Shown here: piece by piece, positions 1 through 6,792 of the stretch
Position numbering within the stretch: the first letter of the stretch is position 1
Layout: every line of letters starts with the position of its first letter
Assembly: GCA_023431215.1 (NCBI GenBank)
Contig: JAEYXR010000124.1
Location: forward strand, 1 to 15,688
From: Bacillota bacterium
GTDB taxonomy: Bacteria; Bacillota; Clostridia; Oscillospirales; Ruminococcaceae
Direction of reading: 5' to 3'
Length of the DNA stretch: 15,688 nt
The notes under the pieces: generated by a model
The model's database searches: none
The model's input: only the letters and a program-made list of their open reading frames with translations
Told to the model about the DNA's origin: nothing
Translations under genes and position numbers: made by a program

Positions 1-1
1 A

Positions 2-127
2 AAAATAGAGGCGCAAAGTTATCTGCAAAAATTTTACGAGAGTTTTGGGTTTGTTCAAACCTCCCAGGAGTTTTTGGAGGACGGAATTCCCCATATAGAA
101 ATGCTTCGTGCCACCCCACAAAAATAA
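2..127 (+). CDS. C-terminal end of an ElaA-like GNAT N-acetyltransferase (5' partial)
   Basis: The frame is open from the window edge to a TAA at 125-127 and encodes 41 residues. Its tail has the pattern YLQKFYESFGF followed by EFLEDGIPHIEM, which I recognise as the C-terminal acetyl-CoA-domain signature of ElaA-like GNAT acetyltransferases (a short helix, then a strand ending in a His-Ile-X-Met motif). The start and most of the protein lie outside the window, so the substrate cannot be inferred. The next gene begins 49 bases downstream. Family recognition rests on about 35 residues only. Confidence 0.7.
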   Translation, partial: KIEAQSYLQKFYESFGFVQTSQEFLEDGIPHIEMLRATPQK

Positions 128-176
128 GGCTATCAGCAATACAGTAAAGGAATTGGGCAAAAAGAGGGGATGGCAG

Positions 177-350
177 ATGAACCTGGAAGAAGCATTTGAT
201 CGGTTTGTTGAAACGAAAGAATATGAACAGGCACAGCAGAAATTTTTTGCTATTATGCGAATAGCATTTCAATCCGGATGGCAGGCTTTCGGGATGGATT
301 CTTTTGCGATAGGGCCGACTAATTCTAAAAATGAAGCAGGGCAACCATAA
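177..350 (+). CDS. Small protein of unknown function (57 aa), paralogue of the 65-aa protein at 12236-12433
   Basis: I do not recognise a named family. The ATG at 177 is preceded by GAGGGG at 164-169, a good ribosome-binding site 7 bases away. A GTG at 108 in the same frame would overlap the acetyltransferase end and has no ribosome-binding site, so I prefer 177. The protein is soluble and probably helical, with a core of the form F-x2-F-x6-Y-x2-AQ-x2-F-x3-MR-x-AF-x2-GW-x-A-x-G, then a loose polar tail. The same core recurs in the minus-strand 65-aa protein near 12.3 kb, which supports this being a real gene and supports the ATG start, because the distance from start to core then matches. It sits between the acetyltransferase and its own terminator. 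Function unknown. Confidence 0.7.
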   Translation: MNLEEAFDRFVETKEYEQAQQKFFAIMRIAFQSGWQAFGMDSFAIGPTNSKNEAGQP

Positions 351-373
351 AATGTAAATAGAAAATGTTAAAG

Positions 374-416
374 CAGCGATACTCATAGAATGTATGATAT
401 CGCTGTTTATTTTTAT
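374..416 (+). terminator. Rho-independent terminator after the 57-aa gene
   Basis: CAGCGATA at 374-381 pairs with TATCGCTG at 398-405. An inner TCAT/ATGA pairing extends the stem, and a T-rich run (TTTATTTTTAT) follows at 406-416. It lies 24 bases after the stop codon of the 57-aa gene on the same strand. Confidence 0.75.
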
Positions 417-488
417 ATGTCAGCAAAGATTGTCAAGAATGTTATTAAAAGCTGAAATCTTGCAATGTTAACAGGCGTTGACAAATTG

Positions 489-531
489 ACAATGATTGTT
501 GCTTGTTTTAAAAATTAGTTTTTACTATACT
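489..531 (+). promoter_or_regulatory. Promoter of the Xre-type regulator with an adjacent palindrome
   Basis: A -35-like TTGTTT at 503-508 and a -10 TATACT at 526-531 are separated by 17 bases. Transcription should begin near 538, about 27 bases before the start codon. Immediately upstream lies the perfect palindrome ACAATGATTGT at 489-499, preceded by two direct copies of TTGACA (478-491 region). The palindrome is a plausible operator for the encoded regulator itself; that role is inferred from position only. Confidence 0.5.
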
Positions 532-564
532 TGCAGTACCAAATGGATAAGGAGATTATAATAA

Positions 565-834
565 ATGAAGTTTCATGAAAAATTGTTAGCCATCAGAAAG
601 AAATATGGTTTGTCCCAAGAGGAATTGGGGTTAGAATTGCAGGTTTCAAGGCAGACAATTTCCAAGTGGGAATCTGGTCAATCCTATCCGGATTTTCAAA
701 GGCTGGTAATGCTTAGTGATTATTTTAATATGACGTTAGATGAGCTGGTAAAAGATTTGGATGTTCAGGATGTGCGGGAAAAAAGCTTGATGGATGAAAA
801 AGTTTCCTCTATTTTTTCGGATGTAGAAAAATAA
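565..834 (+). CDS. Xre/Cro-family helix-turn-helix transcriptional regulator, probably truncated by a frameshift
   Basis: The 89-residue product has a complete HTH_3 domain at about residues 5-60. The turn and recognition helix read SQEELGLELQVSRQTISKWE, followed by the usual GQSYPD and a helix ending in LDELVKDL. AAGGAG at 549-554 is the ribosome-binding site. Proteins with this type of HTH in Clostridia are often continued by a linker and membrane helices. Here the frame stops at TAA 832-834 directly after a five-A run, and the reading frame one base back continues with a linker and a membrane helix (see 834-962). The DNA-binding part is intact, so the short protein may still bind DNA, but without its anchor. 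Target genes are unknown; autoregulation is likely. Confidence 0.85.
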   Translation: MKFHEKLLAIRKKYGLSQEELGLELQVSRQTISKWESGQSYPDFQRLVMLSDYFNMTLDELVKDLDVQDVREKSLMDEKVSSIFSDVEK

Positions 835-962
835 AGGATGTGGCAGCCAAAGGGTGGAAAATATGCTGTTACTTTGGACTTGCCATCTTAGGAAATGTTG
901 CTGTCGCCTTTCTCATACATCTGCTGTTTCCGGGGCTAGACTTTTTATGGGTTACAGGATAA
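834..962 (+). pseudogene. Out-of-frame membrane-anchor tail of the Xre-type regulator
   Basis: In the frame starting at 834, 42 codons run to TAA at 960-962. They encode a polar stretch (KDVAAKGWKI) and then one strongly hydrophobic segment (YFGLAILGNVAVAFLIHLLF), as expected for the tail of HTH-plus-membrane regulators. The frame does not begin with a start codon or ribosome-binding site. One extra A in the run at 827-831 would fuse it to the 89-residue HTH protein, giving about 132 residues. It is therefore most simply a frameshifted continuation, by mutation or sequencing error. Nothing recognisable follows up to the terminator near 1086. Confidence 0.6.
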
Positions 963-1085
963 TTTGGCCGTACCGGCAAATAGAAAGTAATCTGTACTAG
1001 AGTTATTTCATGCACATTGGTCTTTGAACGGCGCGTGAATGACAAATGGACGTAGCAAAATTACATGGTAATTTAAAAAATATAA

Positions 1086-1125
1086 AATCAGGGCATCATC
1101 CCAAGCTTGGGATGATGCCCTGATT
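1086..1125 (-). terminator. Perfect 40-bp palindromic terminator after the Na+/phosphate symporter gene
   Basis: Positions 1086-1105 and 1106-1125 are exact reverse complements centred on AAGCTT, giving about an 18-bp stem with a 4-base loop in RNA. On the minus strand it is followed by a T-rich run (TTTTATATTTTTT), so it should end the transcript of the gene stopping at 1174. T-richness on the plus side is weaker. Confidence 0.8.
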
Positions 1126-1173
1126 GATATTGTTTGAGAGACGCACGGACTTGTCCTTTTTTATAAAATATCG

Positions 1174-2964
1174 TTACTTATCAGCAGTCAAAGGCATTAA
1201 ATACTTCTTTTCGTAATGAGCATACTGCTGGGCATACGCTTCGGTTTCGCCTTTGTGCAAGGTATGCAGGTAGGCGTGGGTATCAAAGTCCTTGTGGCCT
1301 TCCTGAATGGTGATGATATAAACACCAATGTTGGAGCAGTGGTCCGCAATGCGCTCCAAACAGGAAAGGGTCTCAACAAAAGAGAAGGCAGTATCCACCG
1401 AGCAGCGGCCGTCACGCAGGCGCTCAATGTGGCGAAGCTTAAGCTGCTCTTCAATGATGTCAATGACCTGCTCCAGAGGCTCAATGCGGTGCGCCATAAC
1501 AGGGTCATTGTGTTTGTAGGCATTGCCTGTAAGAACAAAAATCTCACCCACTGCAGTAATAAAGTTTTCCATCTCCTGGCGGGCGTGGGCAGAAAATCCA
1601 GTTTCTCCCCGTGTATCATAAAGCATTTGGGTAGCTTCCATAATGTTTTCGCACTGGTCGGCAATGCGCTCAAATTCGCCAATCATATGCAGCAGCTCAC
1701 TGACGTCAGCGCTGTTCTTTTCGGTGAGAGAACGCTTGGAAAGCTTAATGATGTAGTCTTCGATTTTATCCTGCAGAGTATCAACATTCATTTCGTTTTG
1801 TTTCATCAGCTCTGCAATTTTGGGGTCATAACCCGAAAGAACCAGCTCCCGGGCAAGCTCAAAGTTTTGAGCAGTAAGGTCTACCATATGATAGACAGTG
1901 GTACGGGCATGCTCTACGGCAAGGCCGGGAGAGACAAACAGGCGCTCGTCCAGGTTGCCAAGAATATTGCTGATGCCATCTTCGTTGTTGTCCTTTTTAA
2001 TAAATCTGTAAGCCATTTTTTCAATGAGAGAAACAAATGGAATCAGAAGCAGGGTAACAGAAACGTTAAATACCGTATGGAAATTGGCGATGCCGCCTTT
2101 GTCAATGGGGGCATCCCAGAAGGAGAACCCGACGAAATACTGAAAAGCGTAAGTGGCTACCAGGAAGATGCAGGTACCGCCAATGTTAAAAATGAGGTGA
2201 ACAAGCGCGGATCGCTTTGCGTTTTTAGAGGCACCGATACTGGCCAGAATTGGTGTGATGCAGGTGCCGATATTTTGACCCATGATAATGGGAAAAGCTG
2301 CCGAATAGGTAATGCTGCCGGTGGAGGACAGAGCCTGCAGAATACCCACAGAGGCAGAGGAGGACTGAATAATTGCGGTAACCAAGGCACCCACCAAAAC
2401 ACCGATAATGGGGTTTTGCATGGTGGCAAACAGTTCGGCAAAGAAGGGGCTGCTGCTTAAGGGTCGTACGGCAGCTTCCATTTGGAACATACCGGTGAAC
2501 AAAATACCAAAGCCCAGCAGCATCAGGCCAACGTCTTTTTTGCGCTCTCTTTTAGAGCTCATAAAAAGAATAACGCCAATGACAGCCATTAGAGGAGCGA
2601 GGGTTGTGGGTTTAATGAGGGTTAAAAAAAAGTTGCTGGATTCCAAATCCGTTAGACGCAGGATGTGTGCAGTAATGGTGGTACCAATATTGGCACCCAT
2701 GATAACACCAATAGCCTGGCGTAACTTTAAAATTTTTGCATTTACAAGACCAACTACAACAACGGTAGTGGCAGAAGAAGATTGAATGGCGGCGGTGACC
2801 AGAGCACCCAACAATACGCCTTTGGGAACACTGTCCGTAAGTTTTTCCAAAACTTGCTCCAGACGACCCTCCGAGGCTTTCTCCAGGTTGTTGCTCAGTA
2901 CTGACATACCGTACAAAAACAGTGCCAGACCGCCTAACAGGTTAATGATGCTAAAAAAGCTCAA
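1174..2964 (-). CDS. Na+/phosphate (NptA/PNaS-type) cotransporter with C-terminal PhoU-like domain
   Basis: This 596-residue membrane protein is predicted to import inorganic phosphate with sodium. The N-terminal half holds the two inverted Na/Pi-cotransporter repeats, each with the signature QSSSA (QSSSATT at residues 61-67 and QSSSASVG near residue 200), among about eight to nine hydrophobic segments. The C-terminal 220 residues are soluble, helical and PhoU-like, with a repeated ExxRIADxCxNI pattern (FERIADQCENI and LERIADHCSNI). The start is a TTG at 2964, with GGAGGG 8 bases upstream and no in-frame ATG near, so the unusual start is well supported. The gene stands alone with its own terminator. 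PhoU-like tails of this family are thought to tune transport. Ions other than phosphate cannot be excluded. Confidence 0.92.
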   Translation of the reverse strand: MSFFSIINLLGGLALFLYGMSVLSNNLEKASEGRLEQVLEKLTDSVPKGVLLGALVTAAIQSSSATTVVVVGLVNAKILKLRQAIGVIMGANIGTTITAHILRLTDLESSNFFLTLIKPTTLAPLMAVIGVILFMSSKRERKKDVGLMLLGFGILFTGMFQMEAAVRPLSSSPFFAELFATMQNPIIGVLVGALVTAIIQSSSASVGILQALSSTGSITYSAAFPIIMGQNIGTCITPILASIGASKNAKRSALVHLIFNIGGTCIFLVATYAFQYFVGFSFWDAPIDKGGIANFHTVFNVSVTLLLIPFVSLIEKMAYRFIKKDNNEDGISNILGNLDERLFVSPGLAVEHARTTVYHMVDLTAQNFELARELVLSGYDPKIAELMKQNEMNVDTLQDKIEDYIIKLSKRSLTEKNSADVSELLHMIGEFERIADQCENIMEATQMLYDTRGETGFSAHARQEMENFITAVGEIFVLTGNAYKHNDPVMAHRIEPLEQVIDIIEEQLKLRHIERLRDGRCSVDTAFSFVETLSCLERIADHCSNIGVYIITIQEGHKDFDTHAYLHTLHKGETEAYAQQYAHYEKKYLMPLTADK

Positions 2965-3061
2965 AACGATGACCCTCCATTGGTTTTATTCTTACATTTT
3001 TGCAAAAATATCATATCATATATTTTTTCCATGCACCAGCAGGTACACTGCTGAAAGTTTA

Positions 3062-3130
3062 GGTAAAAATAACGTAAATTTGTGTTCTAATCACAATAAA
3101 TACCCGGTTTTAAGTGTAAAAACCTGTAAA
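3062..3130 (-). promoter_or_regulatory. Short direct repeats upstream of the Na+/phosphate symporter gene (Pho-box-like, tentative)
   Basis: The 287 bases between the symporter gene and the PHP gene are AT-rich and hold no convincing gene. On the plus strand, TGTAAA occurs at 3115-3120 and 3125-3130, and GGTAAA/CGTAAA at 3062-3067 and 3073-3078. Read on the minus strand these are TTTACA-like hexamers spaced 10 and 11 bases, similar in layout to the TTAACA-type direct repeats bound by PhoP in Gram-positive bacteria. A phosphate-controlled promoter would fit the gene. I could not place a confident -10/-35 pair. Confidence 0.25.
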
Positions 3131-3251
3131 TAAAACTTAAATTTTACATATTACCTAATGATTATTTGTGCTTTTTGCTTTTTTTATTAAGAATAAAATT
3201 TTTTGGGTCAATATATTAAAATTTATTAAAAAGTTGGTATCAAGGCTGCCT

Positions 3252-3977
3252 TTAGCAAAAGTGCTGACAGGCTAAAAAAGATTTTAAAGAGATAAAGTCG
3301 GGACTTTGCAGCTCTAAAAAGTGCTCCGCCTCGGCAATGTCCTGTAAATAATGGGCGTCGGAGCTGGTGACAATGCGGTAACGGTTTTGTAAGTCAGCAT
3401 TGGCGGGGTTTGCAAAAAAAGTTTTGGGGCGGTGGACCTCAATGGCGCCAAAAGGGATGTGCTCCGGCAGCATGCCAAAGGTTGCAAGAATGCTGTTGCT
3501 GTCCTTATCTATATGGGCAGGAAAACAAAAACCACCAAACTCTGCGGCAAAGGCAGGGGCGTCATCCACAGAAATAGAGGTAGCATTAATAAGCAGCGGT
3601 TCTATTTCTCCCAAAATATTCTCCCGGGCATCCAGTATCAGCTGCCTGCCAAAAATATCGGGGCGGTTTGCCACAGGAGGCAGGCGGGCTTCCACATAAG
3701 CCCCTGCAGCTTCGGCACTGTCTGCGTTGGGAAAAAGGCATACAACGTGAATTTCCTCAGAAGTACAAAGCTCCAACCCGGGAATCACCGTCAAGGGAAG
3801 CTGAGCAGCAGCCTGCATGGCCGCCCGCACGTTACGGGTACTGTTGTGGTCGGTAATGGCAATAAGAGACAACCCCTTCAGGGCTGCCATATTGACGATG
3901 TTGGGAGGGGTCATCAGCTCGTCGCCACAGGGAGAGAGGCAGCTGTGCAGATGCAGGTCATAAGCAAAGTTTGGCAT
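3252..3977 (-). CDS. PHP-domain metal-dependent phosphoesterase-like protein
   Basis: The 241-residue product is a stand-alone PHP domain (polymerase/histidinol-phosphatase fold), a trinuclear-metal hydrolase. Metal-site motifs appear in order: HLH at residues 9-11 in DLHLHSC, ITDHNS, GLE followed by EEIHV, FPAHIDKD, and SSDAH near the C-terminus. I chose ATG 3977 over GTG 3986 because the ribosome-binding GAGGGG would touch the GTG but lies about 10 bases from the ATG. It is the last gene of the sensory-hydrogenase operon, about 118 bases after the second DRTGG gene, a context in which PHP proteins recur in Clostridia. A nucleotide or phosphoester substrate is likely, and its role in H2 signalling is unknown. 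No strong terminator is visible downstream. Confidence 0.85.
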   Translation of the reverse strand: MPNFAYDLHLHSCLSPCGDELMTPPNIVNMAALKGLSLIAITDHNSTRNVRAAMQAAAQLPLTVIPGLELCTSEEIHVVCLFPNADSAEAAGAYVEARLPPVANRPDIFGRQLILDARENILGEIEPLLINATSISVDDAPAFAAEFGGFCFPAHIDKDSNSILATFGMLPEHIPFGAIEVHRPKTFFANPANADLQNRYRIVTSSDAHYLQDIAEAEHFLELQSPDFISLKSFLACQHFC

Positions 3978-4094
3978 GGCGTTCACTCCCCTCGGTGCAT
4001 CAAAAATACTACTGTTTCGGCTATATGGTTATCCACAAAATAATTGTACAACCACAGGTGTAGTAGTTGCTTGAGGTTTTGTATCAAATCAGTC

Positions 4095-4436
4095 TTATGC
4101 ATTGGGTGCCTTGGGCAACAATGCCGCAGCCGCAGCCGCAGCTTCGTAAACAGGCAGCTTTGTGGTAAGCACCGTTACGTTTTCGGACTGTGCCCTTGCC
4201 AATGCATCTGCATCCAGCGGCATGCCCTCGGCGAGAATAATACAGGAGACTTCAGCCAATACAGCTACTGCAATGGAATTAAGGTTTCCCATAACAGTAA
4301 CCCATACACTGTCTGCCGGGGCACGTCCCATAACGATAGAAAGCAGGTCACAGCAGTAGATTGAGGTGGCGCAGCGGCTGCCGTCACCGGTAGCAAGAGC
4401 AAAGCGATTATCTGTCAGCAGTTCTAAAGGGTTCAT
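4095..4436 (-). CDS. DRTGG-domain protein (second copy, after the HydS-like gene)
   Basis: The 113-residue protein matches the DRTGG domain, a small alpha/beta module also found in phosphotransacetylases and CBS-type proteins and suspected to bind nucleotides or other ligands. Recognisable parts are YCCDLLSIVMGRAP, then WVTVMGNLNSIAVAVLAEVSCIILAEG with the family's usual spacing, and the closing VLTTKLPVYEAA. Its ATG overlaps the stop of the HydS-like gene as ATGA (4433-4436), so the two are translationally coupled and probably work together. The C-terminus is an alanine run coded by a hexamer repeat, (GCCGCA)x3 at 4123-4140 on the plus strand, where other members have a less uniform helix. 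No catalytic residues are apparent; a regulatory or ligand-sensing role is inferred. Confidence 0.8.
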   Translation of the reverse strand: MNPLELLTDNRFALATGDGSRCATSIYCCDLLSIVMGRAPADSVWVTVMGNLNSIAVAVLAEVSCIILAEGMPLDADALARAQSENVTVLTTKLPVYEAAAAAAALLPKAPNA

Positions 4437-5806
4437 AACACTTCCTCCTTGGCGTTTTCCTCCTCTTTTTGCTGCCCGGCAGGTTTTTGCTTGCGAGGGA
4501 CAGTACCGGTGAGGTTTAAGGACATCATTCCCTCCAGCACCACCTCCAGCTTATCCTTGAGCACATAGATGCAGGCATCCTCGGTGGAATAGCCACGGAC
4601 GATATCTTCAGCCAAAGCGTGGCAGGACGGTGCCCCGCAGGAGCCGCAGTCCAGCCCGTACAGGCGTTCTTCAATTTCACCCATAGCGCTCAGCATCTCC
4701 ATGGCCTTGATGGGGTTGGGGTCCAACCGCATCACCGGTTCATAGCACACCTCTTTATCCCATTTTACCTCGGGAGGGAGGTTGTCACCGATATGGTTGC
4801 AGGAAACAGGCCGGTAGTGGCTGAGGCGTTTCAGCCTTGTGGCTGCCACATAAGGGTTTTCTATGTTGAGCACACCACCCACACATCCTGCCGAGCAGGC
4901 ATTCAGCTCAATGAAGTCCAGATTGTACAGTTTTTCATCCTCCATAGCCTCCAGAATGCGGATGACATTTTCAATGCCGTCTGCCGCAAGGTAGCGCTCG
5001 TGAAGAGTTGCCGAGGCTTCTCCGCTGCTGCGGCCCCAGGAAATACCGATACGCCCCGAATTGGAGAGGGGAGAATCGGAGACGGCTTTGCCGGAGCGTT
5101 CCAGAGCATTCATGGCAGCAAGGAGCTTGGGGTAAACCTCGCTTACCGACACCACCAGGTCAATGTCACTGTGGGCGGTGCCCAATGGCTTTTTAGAGGC
5201 GGTAACCTTTGCCGGACAGGGGGAGATAAAGATGGCGCCGATATCAGACAGGGGCAAGCCGGTTTTTCTGGCGGCCTGGCGCTTGGCAATGCGGGCGGCC
5301 ACCTCCACCGGAGCATTCAGCGGCAGAACGTTTTCTAAAAGCTGAGGAAAACGCACACGAATTAGCCGAAGCACCGCCGGACAGGCGGAAGAAATGGTGG
5401 TACGGGGCAAGGCCCCCTCGCTCATCAGCTTGCGGGTGGCGTCGCTTACCAGCTCTGCCGCCTGCGAAACCTCAAAGACCTCATCAAAGCCCATCTCCAG
5501 CAGTCCGCGCAGTACAATATCAATATCGTCCAGATTATGAAACTGCCCAAACAGGGAGGGTGCAGGCAGTGCTATTTTATATTTATAGTTACTCCAACCG
5601 CTTAGCGGGTCGGTAATTGCTCTTTTGGCATGATGCGGACAGACCCGAATGCATTCTCCGCAATCAATGCAGCGTTCCTTTAGAATTTTTGCCTTGCCGC
5701 CCCGCACCCGAATGGCTTCGGTAGGGCACCGCTTGACGCAGGTAATGCAGCCTTTACAGGAGGCGCTGTCCAGCGTCACCGAGTGAAAGTAATTTTCTTT
5801 AATCAT
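4433..5806 (-). CDS. HydS-like sensory-type [FeFe] hydrogenase homologue with extra Fe-S domains
   Basis: The 457-residue protein has two [4Fe-4S] ferredoxin motifs (Cys17/20/23/27 and Cys46/49/52/56), then an [FeFe]-hydrogenase large-subunit domain (about 80-345), then a C-terminal Fe-S domain with Cys387/390/395/412. The four cysteines expected to hold the H-cluster are present: Cys142 (SSACPAV), Cys197 (SPCPAK), and Cys304 and Cys308 (NACSAGCVGG). The residue before Cys142 is Ala, where catalytic enzymes have the proton-relay Cys, and the L3 loop lacks the GGGQP ending. Those changes, the short length and the DRTGG/HATPase/PHP neighbours match the putative sensory (group C/D, HydS) hydrogenases. 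There is no PAS domain, so group D is closer. It probably senses H2 or redox state slowly rather than making H2 in bulk. The ribosome-binding site lies behind a hairpin (5820-5849). Confidence 0.85.
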   Translation of the reverse strand: MIKENYFHSVTLDSASCKGCITCVKRCPTEAIRVRGGKAKILKERCIDCGECIRVCPHHAKRAITDPLSGWSNYKYKIALPAPSLFGQFHNLDDIDIVLRGLLEMGFDEVFEVSQAAELVSDATRKLMSEGALPRTTISSACPAVLRLIRVRFPQLLENVLPLNAPVEVAARIAKRQAARKTGLPLSDIGAIFISPCPAKVTASKKPLGTAHSDIDLVVSVSEVYPKLLAAMNALERSGKAVSDSPLSNSGRIGISWGRSSGEASATLHERYLAADGIENVIRILEAMEDEKLYNLDFIELNACSAGCVGGVLNIENPYVAATRLKRLSHYRPVSCNHIGDNLPPEVKWDKEVCYEPVMRLDPNPIKAMEMLSAMGEIEERLYGLDCGSCGAPSCHALAEDIVRGYSTEDACIYVLKDKLEVVLEGMMSLNLTGTVPRKQKPAGQQKEEENAKEEVL

Positions 5807-5819
5807 GGCATGACGCTTT

Positions 5820-5849
5820 AAGGAAAAACTGTTTTTCCTTATCTCCTTT
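5820..5849 (-). promoter_or_regulatory. Hairpin between the ribosome-binding site and start codon of the HydS-like gene
   Basis: On the minus strand the only good Shine-Dalgarno site, AAAGGAG at about 5843-5849, is 36 bases from the ATG at 5806, much too far. Between them is a hairpin with a 9-bp stem (AAGGAAAAA at 5820-5828 on the plus strand pairing with TTTTTCCTT at 5832-5840) and a 3-base loop. Folding would shorten the effective distance to roughly 14 bases. No in-frame ATG, GTG or TTG exists nearer to the site. Structure-dependent initiation is inferred. Confidence 0.45.
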
Positions 5850-5882
5850 ATGTTTTAGACCCAAGCAAAGCGGGACTTAACG

Positions 5883-6305
5883 TTATAAGCAGACCTTCAT
5901 GGTGACGGTGGTACCAACCCCCACGGTACTGTCTATGGCAAGCTCATCTGTATATTTTTTCATATTGGGAAGGCCCATACCTGCACCAAAGCCCAGATTA
6001 CGCACCTGCTCGGTGGCGGTAGACCAACCCTCCTCCATAGCCTTGTCCACATCGGGGATACCGGGGCCGTGGTCGGCAAGCACCATAACAATGCTGTCGG
6101 GGGTAATGTCCACATCAATTCTGCCCCCGTGGGCATGAATAACCATGTTAATTTCACCCTCATACATGGCAATGGCCACCTTGCGGATAATCTCGGGTCC
6201 CAGGCCAAGCTTTTTTAAAGCGCTTTTTAAAGCCCCCGAGGCTTCTCCAGCACGGGTAAAATCATCCCCGGGAACATGATAGGTGTAATGGATGGAGCTA
6301 GTCAC
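5883..6305 (-). CDS. RsbW/RsbT-like ATP-binding (HATPase_c) protein, anti-sigma-factor type
   Basis: The 140-residue protein is a single GHKL ATPase domain of the serine-kinase/anti-sigma type. An N-box-like helix (YEGEINMVIHAHGG), the G1 box ADHGPGIPD and the G2 box GFGAGMGLPNMKKY are all present. There is no dimerisation/phosphoacceptor domain. The start is a GTG at 6305, with AGGAGG 11 bases upstream; it overlaps the end of the preceding DRTGG gene by 8 bases (GTGACTAG), indicating coupling. Members of this family phosphorylate a serine on an anti-anti-sigma (STAS) partner or bind a sigma factor, but no STAS protein or sigma factor is in the window. Beside a sensory hydrogenase it probably carries the output of H2/redox sensing, possibly by phosphorylating a neighbour. 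That role is inference. Confidence 0.85.
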   Translation of the reverse strand: MTSSIHYTYHVPGDDFTRAGEASGALKSALKKLGLGPEIIRKVAIAMYEGEINMVIHAHGGRIDVDITPDSIVMVLADHGPGIPDVDKAMEEGWSTATEQVRNLGFGAGMGLPNMKKYTDELAIDSTVGVGTTVTMKVCL

Positions 6306-6654
6306 GGATATGAAGACCTCCTTTGAGGCCTGCCTGATACAAGAGGCCGCAGGTGGTAAACATCCGGTGAGAGGTTGTCATAATGGCAATACCCTTTTCC
6401 TGGGCAAGGTCGATGATGGACTGGTCGGGCATCTTGCCACGGACAAACACTACACACACCATATCCATCATTTCGGCAGTGCGGATAACCTGCTGGTTGA
6501 CAAGGCCGGTAAGTAGCACCGCCTGATCCTTGACATAAGCCAAAACGTCGCTCATCATGTCGCTGCCGCAGGCAGTGTTCACGTTGGATTCCAGCAGTTC
6601 CTCGCCGCACAGCAGTTGGGCATCCAAGATGTTTTTTACTTCTAGTAATGTCAT
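6298..6654 (-). CDS. DRTGG-domain protein (first copy, first gene of the sensory operon)
   Basis: The 118-residue product is a clear DRTGG domain: DMMSDVLAYV near residue 35, then LLTGLVNQQVIRTAEMMDM, VVFVRGKMPDQSIIDLAQEKGI and the closing MTTSHRMF. I use ATG 6654, with CGGAG about 11 bases upstream, rather than an ATG 13 codons earlier that adds an unconserved extension with no ribosome-binding site. It keeps the asparagine-glutamine and RGK-x-PD positions that the shorter second copy lacks, so the two copies are diverged rather than recently duplicated. It is the promoter-proximal gene of the operon and overlaps the next gene by 8 bases. The domain is a likely small-molecule or protein-binding module; the ligand is unknown. 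Confidence 0.85.
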   Translation of the reverse strand: MTLLEVKNILDAQLLCGEELLESNVNTACGSDMMSDVLAYVKDQAVLLTGLVNQQVIRTAEMMDMVCVVFVRGKMPDQSIIDLAQEKGIAIMTTSHRMFTTCGLLYQAGLKGGLHIRD

Positions 6655-6763
6655 AGGCTTCGTTTCTCCGTTCCGCTGCCAAAAGCAGCACAAAAATAGA
6701 ATTAAATTCCTATTCAGTCAGTTGAAAAGCACACTGCTTTGGTCTATATTTTATGTATTTTAT

Positions 6764-6792
6764 ATTATAGCATCTAAAAAAAGTAAACACAA
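6764..6792 (-). promoter_or_regulatory. Promoter of the sensory-hydrogenase operon
   Basis: On the minus strand, TTGTGT (6792-6787) and TATAAT (6769-6764) are 17 bases apart, with TGC just before the -10 (extended -10). The start should be near 6757, leaving about 100 bases of leader that holds a small GCTGC/GCAGC hairpin at 6675-6689, about 20 bases before the start codon. Confidence 0.65.

Noticed and set aside
108..176. GTG start at 108 for the first small protein
   Set aside because: It overlaps the acetyltransferase end, lacks a ribosome-binding site, and the extension has no counterpart in the paralogue near 12.3 kb.
826..834. Programmed -1 frameshift in the HTH gene
   Set aside because: The site GAA AAA T does not fit the X-XXY-YYZ slippery pattern in the zero frame, and no stimulatory structure is evident.
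1216..2460. Long plus-strand open frame (414 codons) opposite the phosphate symporter gene
   Set aside because: Antisense shadow: no domain, low-complexity composition, and the opposite strand has a complete membrane protein with conserved motifs.
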